Origin: Pricia antarctica
Lineage (GTDB): Bacteria > Bacteroidota > Bacteroidia > Flavobacteriales > Flavobacteriaceae
DNA: 64,000 bases
Assembly (NCBI GenBank): GCA_011050085.1
Contig: DRGL01000022.1
Coordinates: forward strand, 1-64,000
Direction of reading: 5' to 3'
Positions 18,296 to 26,129 of this stretch are shown here, piece by piece; position 1 is the stretch's first letter, and every line of letters begins with the position of its first letter. The notes under the pieces are model-generated. The model was not told where the DNA came from. It saw only the letters and a list, made by a program, of their open reading frames with translations, and made no database searches. The position numbers were made by a program, and so were the translations under genes.

Positions 18296-18817
18296 ATGAG
18301 ATTAATCCTTCGCCAATGCAAATTGTCAGATTTAGAAATTCTTATCGATATTTCGAAAACTACCTTTATCAATGCTTTCGAAAAAGAGAACTCTCCTAAA
18401 GATTTTAAGGCGTATCTCGATTTTGCCTTTGAGCGTAAAAAGATATCGTCGGAACTTGAAAACCCCAACACCGCATTTTATTTTGTTTATGAAGATGTGA
18501 ACTTAATCGGTTATTTAAAATTGAACGAAAAAGACGCGCAAACCGATATCAATTCAGAGCATGGAATCGAATTGGAACGCATTTATGTACTTCAGCAGTA
18601 TCAAGGGCAACAAATTGGGCAATGGATGATGAATGAAGCTAAGAAATTGGCTTACTTTAAAAAGAAAAACTTTTTATGGCTGGGCGTTTGGGAAAATAAC
18701 CTCAAGGCCATCCGGTTTTACGAAAAACACGGATTCTCGAAATTCGGAACCCACCCTTATTATATAGGTAAAGACAAACAGACCGACTGGTTAATGCGAT
18801 TCAATCTGAAAGAATAG
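18296..18817 (+). CDS. GNAT family N-acetyltransferase
   Basis: Acetyl-CoA-dependent N-acyltransferase of 173 residues. The beta4-alpha3 acetyl-CoA site is seen at about 97-120 (IYVLQQYQGQQIGQWMMNEA, with the Q-x-x-G-x-x pyrophosphate loop), followed by LWLGVWENNLKAIRFYEKHGF, the classic motif B. The substrate is unknown; family members acetylate small amines, polyamines, antibiotics or protein N-termini. It begins at ATG 18296 just after a terminator, and converges on an aminotransferase gene. Confidence 0.88.
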   Translation: MRLILRQCKLSDLEILIDISKTTFINAFEKENSPKDFKAYLDFAFERKKISSELENPNTAFYFVYEDVNLIGYLKLNEKDAQTDINSEHGIELERIYVLQQYQGQQIGQWMMNEAKKLAYFKKKNFLWLGVWENNLKAIRFYEKHGFSKFGTHPYYIGKDKQTDWLMRFNLKE

Positions 18818-18875
18818 AATTAAAATTTAAGTGCTTTAGCTTGTGAAGCTTGACATACATATCCTTTTGGTTTTG

Positions 18876-18898
18876 AATATCCGTTTTGATATTTTTTT
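18876..18898 (+). terminator. Probable terminator of the GNAT gene
   Basis: AATATC and GATATT form a 6-bp stem around a 6-base loop, followed by five T. It lies in the 112-bp space between two convergent genes. The stem is short and AT-rich. Confidence 0.45.
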
Positions 18899-18929
18899 GA
18901 CTTAAAACACTTTCTTGAAAATGCTTGCT

Positions 18930-20102
18930 TTACCCTTCACTATTGGAAAAATTAGTTAAAATTTCGGAGGCGAATTCCAAAGTTTCCCGTTTCTTGGCAA
19001 AGCAGAAGCGAAGCACTTTATCATCGCGATTGTTGACATTAAATGAAGATATAGGTATACATGCCAATTTATAATCGAGAATCAAACGTTCAGCGAGTTG
19101 TTCATCGGGTTCATCGGTAATCGCGGTATAGTCCAGCAATTGAAAATAACTACCCTGTGAAGGCTTGAATGTAAACCTAGACCCTTTTAAACCCTCCAAA
19201 AAGAAATCCCTTTTTTGCTGATAAAAAGCATTGAGTGAAAGACAATGTTTCTCATTTTTAAGATACTCGGCTAAGGCTCGCTGTACGGGATGATCGACAC
19301 AGAATACGGCAAACTGATGAACCTGACGGAATTCGTGCATCAGTGCTGCGGGTGCGGCGCAGTACCCCATCTTCCACCCGGTTACATGAAAGGTTTTTCC
19401 GAATGAAGCACATACGAAACTTCGTGACGCAAGGTCATCGAAACGCGACGCACTTTGATGTTCTTTCCCATCGAAAACAATGTGTTCGTAGACCTCGTCG
19501 CTTATCAATATAATGTTGGTTGGCCTCAAAATTTCCTGTAATTGTAGCATATCATCTTCCGAAAATATTCTGCCGCTTGGGTTGTGGGGCGTATTGATAA
19601 CAACCATTCGGGTCTTATTGGTGATTTTGCCCTTGAAAGCGTCCCAGTCCACTTTATACCCATTGGCAGCTAATTGCAACACAATGGGTATTCCACCATT
19701 GATTTTAATAGCCGGCTCATAACAATCATATGCCGGTTTTAAAATGATAACCTCATCACCAGGATGCACGAATGCCGTAATCGCGGTATAAATGGCTTGA
19801 GTGGCGCCTACGGTTATGGTGATTTCCTTTTCGGGATGGTACTTTCTGTGGTGGAGCTTTTCTATTTTCTGGGCAATCGTTTCCCGTAATCCGAAATATC
19901 CGGGCATTGCTGCGTACTGGTTGTGGCCCTCGAGCATTGCTTGATGTACCAAGTTGATTAACCGACTATCCGCTTCGAAGTTTGGGAAGCCCTGTGATAG
20001 GTCAACGGCATCGTGTTTTCGGGCCAGATCACCAACGGTAGTGAATATCGTGGTTTTAACATCCGGGAGTTTGGAGCTAAAATGTAATTTATTGGGAATC
20101 AT
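18930..20102 (-). CDS. PLP-dependent methionine/aromatic aminotransferase
   Basis: Fold-type I aminotransferase of 390 residues, closest in feel to methionine aminotransferase YbdL and kynurenine aminotransferase. Key residues are visible: QYAAMPGYFGLRE (62-74), NTPHNPSG with Asn174, SDEVYE with Asp202 and Tyr205, the Schiff-base lysine in SFGKTFHVTGWK (Lys236) and the carboxylate-binding arginine in LRFCFAKK near the end. The start MIPNKLHFSSKLPD is typical. Such enzymes act in methionine salvage or on aromatic and glutamine substrates; the context (no salvage genes beside it) does not decide. Confidence 0.9.
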   Translation of the reverse strand: MIPNKLHFSSKLPDVKTTIFTTVGDLARKHDAVDLSQGFPNFEADSRLINLVHQAMLEGHNQYAAMPGYFGLRETIAQKIEKLHHRKYHPEKEITITVGATQAIYTAITAFVHPGDEVIILKPAYDCYEPAIKINGGIPIVLQLAANGYKVDWDAFKGKITNKTRMVVINTPHNPSGRIFSEDDMLQLQEILRPTNIILISDEVYEHIVFDGKEHQSASRFDDLASRSFVCASFGKTFHVTGWKMGYCAAPAALMHEFRQVHQFAVFCVDHPVQRALAEYLKNEKHCLSLNAFYQQKRDFFLEGLKGSRFTFKPSQGSYFQLLDYTAITDEPDEQLAERLILDYKLACIPISSFNVNNRDDKVLRFCFAKKRETLEFASEILTNFSNSEG

Positions 20103-20504
20103 GAAATAGTTTTTTACGAAACATTAAATTTACTGCTAATAAGCTTTAAAAGAATTTAACCATCAAATTATGAATACCCTTTAATAAAAGGTAATTTGAT
20201 GCCGAAACTACTTTTCTAGTACATTCGCAGAGAACATTGCACTGGATGATCAGTTCCGTTCGCTTTTTCAAATTTGGTGGCGAATTATAATTTCTGCCCT
20301 CGTGTGAAGTCGGGTAAACTCCAATAGGTTCGATGGTTACCTTCACATATTCAAGCGGAAAAATAGGATGTAAAGTTTAAAATAGGGGCAAATCAGTTAT
20401 ATTATAATCAAAATTTAAATTTATACCGATGAAAAAAAATCGATTACCGCTATAATAAAGAACAGAGATTAACTAAGTATCATTATTTAAAATAAATTTA
20501 ATCA
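20103..20504. other. 402-bp gap with one uncertain short ORF
   Basis: The space between divergent genes holds an open frame on the minus strand (20346-20146, 66 codons) starting MKVTIEPIGVYPTSHEG. This opening is reminiscent of the first strand of TrmO-type tRNA methyltransferases, but nothing after it fits. TATTTTTC, one base off the -7 consensus, lies upstream. An inverted repeat CATCAAATTA/TAATTTGATG (20161-20170 and 20192-20201) lies about 60 bases before the aminotransferase start. I cannot tell whether the ORF is a gene, a truncated remnant, or chance. Confidence 0.3.
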
Positions 20505-21482
20505 ATGAAAAATATCTTCTTGACCGTTATAGGTCTTTGCACGTTCGCCGTTCAGGCACAATCAAAAACTACAAAAGTAGCATCCCAAATAAAGGTGCTT
20601 ATCGTAGACGGTCAGAATAATCATGAAGAATGGCCTAAACTAACCTTCATCCTAAAACAGGAAATGGAAGCGACCGGACTTTTTTCTGTTGATGTAGCTC
20701 GTTCGGCCTATACTTGGGAAGGGGATGATTTTTTGGAAGAATATGCTATCGATGGACTACCGAAAACCGAAGCTATGGAAGATCCAAAAGCGGATCCTAA
20801 CTTTAGTCCAGATTTTTCGAAATACGATGTGGTCATCAATAATTTTGGATGGAACGCCGCCGCTTGGCCCGAAAAAACTCAAGACAATTTTGAGAAATAT
20901 ATGAAAAAAGGTGGAGGATTGGTTGTATTTCACGCCGCCGATAATTCCTTTCCGAAATGGAAGGCGTACAACCAAATGATTGGTCTAGGCGGATGGGGCG
21001 ATCGTACCGAAAAAGATGGTCCATTTGTATATTACAACGACGCTGGAGAAATAATTCGCGATGATTCTCCCGGAAACGCTGGTTCCCACGGCCCACAAAG
21101 CGAATATCAAATTCAGGTTAGAGACAATCAACATCCCATTACCAAAGGTATGCCGACTACCTGGATGCATACGAAGGATGAACTATATAATAGTTTACGA
21201 GGCCCTGCGGAAAACATGGAGATTCTTGCAACGGCGTATTCCGAACCTGAAAATAAAGGTACAGGGCGACATGAACCAGCACTGATGACCCTGTCCTTCG
21301 GCAAGGGTCGGGTTTTTCATAATATCATGGGACATGCAGACTATTCGGTATTGGGAGTAGGCTTTTTGACCTCAATGCTTCGTGGTACGGAGTGGGCGGC
21401 TACCGGTAAAGTGACCCAAGATATACCCGATGACTTTCCTACAGCGGAAAATACAAGTTCACGTCAATTCGAAAAAAAATAA
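20505..21482 (+). CDS. Exported ThuA domain protein
   Basis: ThuA-like protein of 325 residues (glutamine-amidotransferase-like fold named after trehalose utilisation). A signal peptide covers residues 1-19 (LTVIGLCTFAVQAQ), so it acts in the periplasm or outside. The core begins KVLIVDGQNNHEEWP and includes FSKYDVVINNFGWNAAAWP, KKGGGLVVFHAADNSFP, and MTLSFGKGRVFHNIMGHADYS near the C-terminus, which are hallmarks of the family. In marine Bacteroidota these proteins are frequent in carbohydrate-degradation loci; reactions are mostly unknown. It stands alone here. Confidence 0.9.
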   Translation: MKNIFLTVIGLCTFAVQAQSKTTKVASQIKVLIVDGQNNHEEWPKLTFILKQEMEATGLFSVDVARSAYTWEGDDFLEEYAIDGLPKTEAMEDPKADPNFSPDFSKYDVVINNFGWNAAAWPEKTQDNFEKYMKKGGGLVVFHAADNSFPKWKAYNQMIGLGGWGDRTEKDGPFVYYNDAGEIIRDDSPGNAGSHGPQSEYQIQVRDNQHPITKGMPTTWMHTKDELYNSLRGPAENMEILATAYSEPENKGTGRHEPALMTLSFGKGRVFHNIMGHADYSVLGVGFLTSMLRGTEWAATGKVTQDIPDDFPTAENTSSRQFEKK

Positions 21483-21667
21483 AAGTGTTTCTGTACTATA
21501 GTTTAAAGGATAAATTACAGAACATTCACTTGCACTATGCGGTCAAACTTTATTATTTAACCTCAACTAATTTTTAGATTAAATCATTTCGGGCGACTAG
21601 CTTTCATCATCGATTCTTAAAGTCATAAGGTTCTTATATTTTTTAAAATATGCTATCACGATAACAT

Positions 21668-22057
21668 ATGGAATTATCATTAAGTATTCCTGCCCTGCTT
21701 TTTCCCGCTATTTCGTTGACTATGTTGGCCTATAATGCCAGATATTTAGCCATTGCGGCATTGATTCGGCAATTGCATCAAAAATATCAGGAAACGAAAT
21801 CTGACGCTATCGCACTTCAAGTTCAACAACTCCGCAAGCGACTGACCATTATCAAGAATATGCAGGCCACAGCAATTTTTAGTTTTCTGCTTGCAGTAAT
21901 TACCATGTCGTTAATTTACTTTGAACTCCGCTTTTGGGCTAAACTCATCTTCGGCATAAGCCTGTTTGCCCTTATGGTATCTTTAGTGCTATCTCTAATT
22001 GAGGTACAATTATCTACTAAGTCTCTTTCTATACAATTACGGGATATGGAAAACTGA
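21668..22057 (+). CDS. DUF2721 family membrane protein
   Basis: Small inner-membrane protein of 129 residues with three hydrophobic helices (about 7-30, 67-86 and 91-112) and a charged loop between the first two (QLHQKYQETKSDAIALQVQ). The pattern LLFPAISLTMLAYNARYLAI at the start is typical of DUF2721. No function is known for the family. It lies 92 bp before the thioesterase gene on the same strand. Confidence 0.8.
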   Translation: MELSLSIPALLFPAISLTMLAYNARYLAIAALIRQLHQKYQETKSDAIALQVQQLRKRLTIIKNMQATAIFSFLLAVITMSLIYFELRFWAKLIFGISLFALMVSLVLSLIEVQLSTKSLSIQLRDMEN

Positions 22058-22149
22058 TATTCGCCAGTCAAGTTTGTTTGTCATCCAAGCAGGACGAATG
22101 GGGAAGATTATTTTAAGATAAGACCGTACCTTTGGGAAAAATTTTAAAT

Positions 22150-22683
22150 ATGCAGCCTAAACACCCTAGCGAATCTCGAACAATGATGACCGATATGGTA
22201 CTCCCAAGCGAAACCAACCCGATTAACAATCTGTTCGGGGGAGAACTTTTGGCCCGGATGGACCGTGCCGGAAGTATAGCTGCCCGCCGCCATAGCCGAC
22301 GTATTACGGTCACTGCTTCGGTGAATCATGTCGCCTTTAACCAAGCTGTGCCTTTGGGCAGCGTGCTAACCGTCGACGCCAAGGTATCACGTGCTTTCAG
22401 GACTTCTATGGAAGTATATATCGATGTTTGGATGGAAGATCGTTTTAGTGGTGAACGTTCTAAGGCGAATGAAGCCATTTACACCTTTGTAGCCGTAGAC
22501 GAGAATGGAAAACCAACTGAAGTTCCCCCATTGGCACCAGAGACCGATCAAGAAAAAGAACGTTATGACGGTGCTCTACGAAGAAAGCAATTAAGCTTGG
22601 TACTTGCTGGCAAAATGAAGGCTGACGAAGCTACTGAATTGAAGGCATTGTTTACGGCATCGGCGCCCCTGCCTCAAAAATAG
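22150..22683 (+). CDS. Acyl-CoA thioesterase (hotdog fold)
   Basis: Acyl-CoA thioester hydrolase of the YciA/BACH type, 177 residues. The hotdog domain shows the helix NPINNLFGGELLARMDRAGS with the active-site Asn/Gly/Asp region and the second strand pair VNHVAFNQAVPLGSVLTVDA. A C-terminal helical tail (ALRRKQLSLVLAGKMKADEA) is seen in the longer members. I chose ATG 22150 because a TTG 18 bases earlier gives six extra residues with no family match. The chain-length preference cannot be read from the sequence. Confidence 0.9.
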   Translation: MQPKHPSESRTMMTDMVLPSETNPINNLFGGELLARMDRAGSIAARRHSRRITVTASVNHVAFNQAVPLGSVLTVDAKVSRAFRTSMEVYIDVWMEDRFSGERSKANEAIYTFVAVDENGKPTEVPPLAPETDQEKERYDGALRRKQLSLVLAGKMKADEATELKALFTASAPLPQK

Positions 22684-23118
22684 ATGCGCTTTTTGTATTG
22701 ATATATCCTGATTGAAAATCGGAATAGTTCAATTGTTGTACTGGGCTATGATAAATACTATTTACCCCTATACAGAATAATGAAAGCAATTATTCCTTTA
22801 GCATGTCCTGCCCAAGCAATACGCTGGGTAAAACAATAGACCTTCACTTTTCGATACATATCTATCACCGGAAAAATCTGGTAAAGGATTCTCAAAACCT
22901 TCGCTTACATCCGCTCTGAAAAAAAACTATTGTCTTCATAATCGATTTGCCCGTCACTAAAAATCAGCGCTAGACCAAATACAACTGAAAGCTACATGCT
23001 AAACATATTGAACTAATACATACCGTAAATCTAATCGGAATTTAAAGTAACGAAAATTTATAGGTGTTTTTGAAAACTATTTTGAAATGCTCCTAACGGT
23101 AGGTTTATGACTGACCTA
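22684..23118. other. 435-bp gap, no feature recognised
   Basis: This AT-rich space lies between the thioesterase stop and the tetR stop (convergent genes). No open frame of credible composition, hairpin with T-run, or promoter box was found. It is longer than needed for two terminators and may hold unrecognisable decayed sequence. Confidence 0.4.
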
Positions 23119-23736
23119 TTAAATCATAACAGCTTTTGGTTCCATACTCTTGAAGTAACTGCGCAACTGTGACATAAAACGATATTTTCTGGCGCTCGGC
23201 GCTGTTTCGACCATAAGCGTTCGCACTCCAATATAAGCGCTCATCAGATAAACGGCCACACCCTCGCTATCGACATGTCTATCGATATAACCATTGAATT
23301 TTCCACGCTGAATAGCGGTCACGAGATTGACTTCCCAAATTTTAAGAATCTCGTTCAGATGCTTCATGATTTTCTCATTGCGACCATTAAACTCGCTAAT
23401 AAAGTTGCTTAACACAAAACCGAAATCGAGTTCGTTATGAACGGCAGTTTCCAAAGCGTCTTCGAAACATTCCATAATCAAGTCAAGGGTATTTTCGTGC
23501 CCCTCTATAGGCTCGATTAGCATACTGTACATCTTACGAACCAAAAGATTTTCGATTATTTGAATAAGAAAATCTTCCTTTGACTCGAAATGATAGTAAA
23601 AAGCACCTTTAGAAAGTGACAGTTCCTTTAAAATATCATCTACACTGGTGTTGTAGTAGCCGTTTTTGTAAAATAATTCAAGTCCGGTTACTTGCATACG
23701 TTGCTTGGTGGCCATCCTTTTTATACTCTTATCCAT
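23119..23736 (-). CDS. TetR/AcrR family transcriptional regulator
   Basis: Repressor of 205 residues. The N-terminal helix-turn-helix covers about 14-58 (ELFYKNGYYNTSVDDILKELSLSKGAFYYHFESKEDF), a very good TetR signature; the rest is an all-helical ligand-binding and dimerisation domain (EDALETAVHNELDFGFVLSNF). TetR proteins usually control a neighbouring operon. Here the upstream sequence on the same strand contains only broken genes, so the regulated genes may have been lost or may lie elsewhere. No palindromic operator was identified in the upstream region. Confidence 0.92.
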   Translation of the reverse strand: MDKSIKRMATKQRMQVTGLELFYKNGYYNTSVDDILKELSLSKGAFYYHFESKEDFLIQIIENLLVRKMYSMLIEPIEGHENTLDLIMECFEDALETAVHNELDFGFVLSNFISEFNGRNEKIMKHLNEILKIWEVNLVTAIQRGKFNGYIDRHVDSEGVAVYLMSAYIGVRTLMVETAPSARKYRFMSQLRSYFKSMEPKAVMI

Positions 23737-23763
23737 GATATTAGTGATTTTGGGTTAAACAAA

Positions 23764-24005
23764 CTAAGTGGTCTCATAGGTAAAACCTGTAGCTGTGTCT
23801 TTTATTAAAATGGCGGGATGGGCTGCCGATTTTTTCGCTGTATAGCATGTATTGGATAGAATGGCGTCATCACTTGGGCGAATACAAACCAAGTAGTTCT
23901 TCTTCAAAAGTTTTGATATTAATCAATTCTGCCCATTTCAATGTAGGACTCATTTCCATATAAAATTGAATGGTTCTTATTGAGATGCCACACTTCGTTT
24001 GACTG
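23764..24005 (-). pseudogene. Frameshifted remnant upstream of tetR
   Basis: Three consecutive stretches of plausible protein occur in different frames on the minus strand: SNEVWHLNKNHSILYGNES followed by YIEMGRID, then LINIKTFEEELLGLYSP, then SDDAILSNTCYTAKKSAAHP continuing as AILIKDTATGFTYETT to a stop at 23764. Joined, they read as one polypeptide of about 80 residues interrupted by at least two frame changes. I do not recognise the family. It is oriented towards tetR, only 28 bp away. Confidence 0.4.
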
Positions 24006-24077
24006 AACACTACCGAAAAATTACTAGGTTAAATTCACAAACACGAAGGTTTTATTAAAAGAAAAGGGAATCCATAT

Positions 24078-24508
24078 TTAGTTGAGCCATCCATTTTTCG
24101 CAGCTCCCTTACTATAGAAATAGAGAAAAATCGAAATCGCGATTACGGCAAGTGGCATTATGAACAAGGTTAAGCCAATGACGTCGATAACCCCGTTCCG
24201 AATATACAATAGCCTTGCGCTACCAATACCGTCAACAGCGAGATGCCAAAAAGAACTACCGTACTTCTTTTACGAAGCAACATACCAATACAACCTATAA
24301 GGCCCGTGAAAACGACAATGGCGAAAATCACTATATACCACGTGGGTATGCCTCTATATATGTCGGCTTAGTTCAGCGGCAAACTTTCTACCGTCGCATC
24401 TAGATTGAAAGTAGTTAGGAAAAATTGGGTCACTCCCATAATATTCCATAGTAATGCTATAATACTGATGACCCAAAAGCTCTTGGACGCTTTTACATAT
24501 AAATTCAC
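24078..24508 (-). pseudogene. Broken small membrane protein gene
   Basis: The minus strand encodes a four-helix membrane protein of roughly 140 residues that is clearly inactivated. The first helix reads KSFWVISIIALLWNIMGV, then an in-frame TAA (24368-24370) falls within the first loop after LPLN. The same frame continues as IPTWYIVIFAIVVFTGLIGC and RKRSTVVLFGISLLTVLVAQ. A frameshift near 24190-24210 then moves to the frame of VIDVIGLTLFIMPLAVIAIS, ending YSKGAAKNGWLN at 24078. The pattern matches a flavobacterial family of small integral membrane proteins of unknown role, sometimes annotated as sugar transporter. The likely original start is GTG 24508. Confidence 0.7.
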
Positions 24509-24773
24509 AATATATTGGTTTATAAGGTTGTATGAATTTAATATATCAACTTTTTATCTTTTAAAGGCTATTGATAGTAGACTAGGTATTTTTTCAGAAA
24601 GAACGATTATCTTTAAACATTCAATGACCGTTACTGCCAGAGCACCAACATGTACCGCTCTTTTTAGTTACTATCTTCTAGTTGTTGGCTATATGCTTTC
24701 AGTCTAGAATGTCATTATACTTGAAATAAAAAATACCAACTAATTTTAAAAAAAATTATTAAATAGCCTCACC

Positions 24774-25145
24774 ATGAAAGGAAACATAAGAACAGCTTTA
24801 CCAGTAATCGCTTTGTGCGCTATGCTGCTTTTTAGTAGTTGCAACGATACTTCTACGGAAAAAACTATTGCAGGTCAATACGAATCCGTTGGTGATTCTG
24901 ATGATCAAAAGATAACGTACCATATTACGCATATTAAAGAGAATGTTTATGGTATCAAAGTAGATGCCTCTTTCGATGGCACCGATAGCCAGACCGATTA
25001 CTTAGAAGGGTCATTTAATCCAGAAGAGCGAATATTGACCACAAAGCGGTCAAACGTAGTACTCAACTATCAATTTTCTTCGGATTATAATTCGGTTGGC
25101 TTAATGGGAGATGAAAACGACATAAAATTAGAACGAATAGAATAA
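24774..25145 (+). CDS. Small hypothetical lipoprotein
   Basis: Predicted lipoprotein of 123 residues with signal sequence and lipobox LFSSC (Cys23) followed by NDTSTEK. The mature part is a compact beta-rich domain (IAGQYESVGDSDDQKITYHI, LEGSFNPEERILTTKR), resembling lipocalin-like small proteins that report on ligand or fold stability, but I cannot assign a family. It stands alone with 266 bp of decayed sequence upstream and 147 bp before the DUF2064 gene. Confidence 0.65.
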   Translation: MKGNIRTALPVIALCAMLLFSSCNDTSTEKTIAGQYESVGDSDDQKITYHITHIKENVYGIKVDASFDGTDSQTDYLEGSFNPEERILTTKRSNVVLNYQFSSDYNSVGLMGDENDIKLERIE

Positions 25146-25292
25146 AGGTTAGCTAATTTTAAAGTTGTGTTTGCTGGTTTTAGTTGTAGGAAAAAGTAAC
25201 TAAATTTTAAATTCACGCGTAAGATTACATCCTTCTTTGCTACCTTGCACTAAACTTAAGTTTTCGTTAGGTTTTACGACCAACCTATTTGA

Positions 25293-26021
25293 ATGGGGCA
25301 AAGAAACACCGATACCGCAGTATTGATTTTTTCACTTTCCGCTAGACGGGAAGCGAAAAGAAAGAGATTGTTCGGTCGTGGCCGAGAAAACAGCACTAGC
25401 GAATTTTTCCAGCATCTTATCAGGCGCACAAAGAACCTTGCAGCGAAGAGCGGAGTAGCGGTTTTTTTTGTTGATGAAGGCCAACAAAGGGGCGATACCT
25501 TCGGTGAACGTTACGCCAACGCTTTTCAGGAAATTTTTGATAAAGGGTATAGCAAGGTTGTTTCCATCGGTAATGATACGCCCGATTTAACCGCTGATAC
25601 TTTAAGGAAGGCCGTTGAAAAAATACAGCATAACGACATAGTCGTCGGACCATCAATCGATGGCGGAATTTATTTGCTTGGACTTAGTCGTTTTATGTTT
25701 AATACCGATGAGTTTTTAAAACTTCCTTGGTTGAAAGCTTCCCTTTATGATGCCCTAACGCAGCGCTCATATTGGCAGCAGGGCGATATATTTTCTTTAG
25801 GCCTATTGGCCGATATTGATGATAAGGCATCCCTTTTACACTATGTGCAAGTTTCATCCGAAGGTTTTTTGACGGAATTTATCCTAATGCACTTATTAAC
25901 TACAAGACTTGATTTCTACCATCTTGTAGTCTCCAATTTTGAAACCAATATTTCTCCATTATCCTTTCGTGGCCCCCCTTCCTTTCCATCACGCTTTAAA
26001 AGCGAAAACAAGGCTGCCTAA
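25293..26021 (+). CDS. DUF2064 / TIGR04282-like glycosyltransferase-fold protein
   Basis: Protein of 242 residues of the DUF2064 group, which has a nucleotide-sugar transferase fold and includes TIGR04282 proteins named after arsenosugar synthesis. The diagnostic core is VVSIGNDTPDLTADTL and IVVGPSIDGGIYLLGL (about 91-135), where the Asp residues bind the nucleotide-metal. The N-terminus (LIFSLSARREAKRKRL) lacks the usual KTRL loop of the TIGR04282 proteins, so this belongs to a divergent flavobacterial branch. It is followed 108 bp later by the SusC gene. Arsenic genes are absent here, so a link with arsenosugars is not supported. Confidence 0.75.
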   Translation: MGQRNTDTAVLIFSLSARREAKRKRLFGRGRENSTSEFFQHLIRRTKNLAAKSGVAVFFVDEGQQRGDTFGERYANAFQEIFDKGYSKVVSIGNDTPDLTADTLRKAVEKIQHNDIVVGPSIDGGIYLLGLSRFMFNTDEFLKLPWLKASLYDALTQRSYWQQGDIFSLGLLADIDDKASLLHYVQVSSEGFLTEFILMHLLTTRLDFYHLVVSNFETNISPLSFRGPPSFPSRFKSENKAA

Positions 26022-26129
26022 CCCATTAATTGGCAACCTTTCGAGGATTTCCTAAATTTTTACGGAGCATCCATCCAGAAAATCTGCATAATCAACAAGC
26101 AGGTAATTCAAATTCTATTATTCCCTTAT

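Noticed and set aside
22684-23118. Search for a small gene in the thioesterase-tetR gap
   Set aside because: The longest frames are below 25 codons with no credible composition.
24405-24707. A 100-codon plus-strand frame near the membrane-protein pseudogene
   Set aside because: It is antisense to the pseudogene and reads as translated non-coding sequence.
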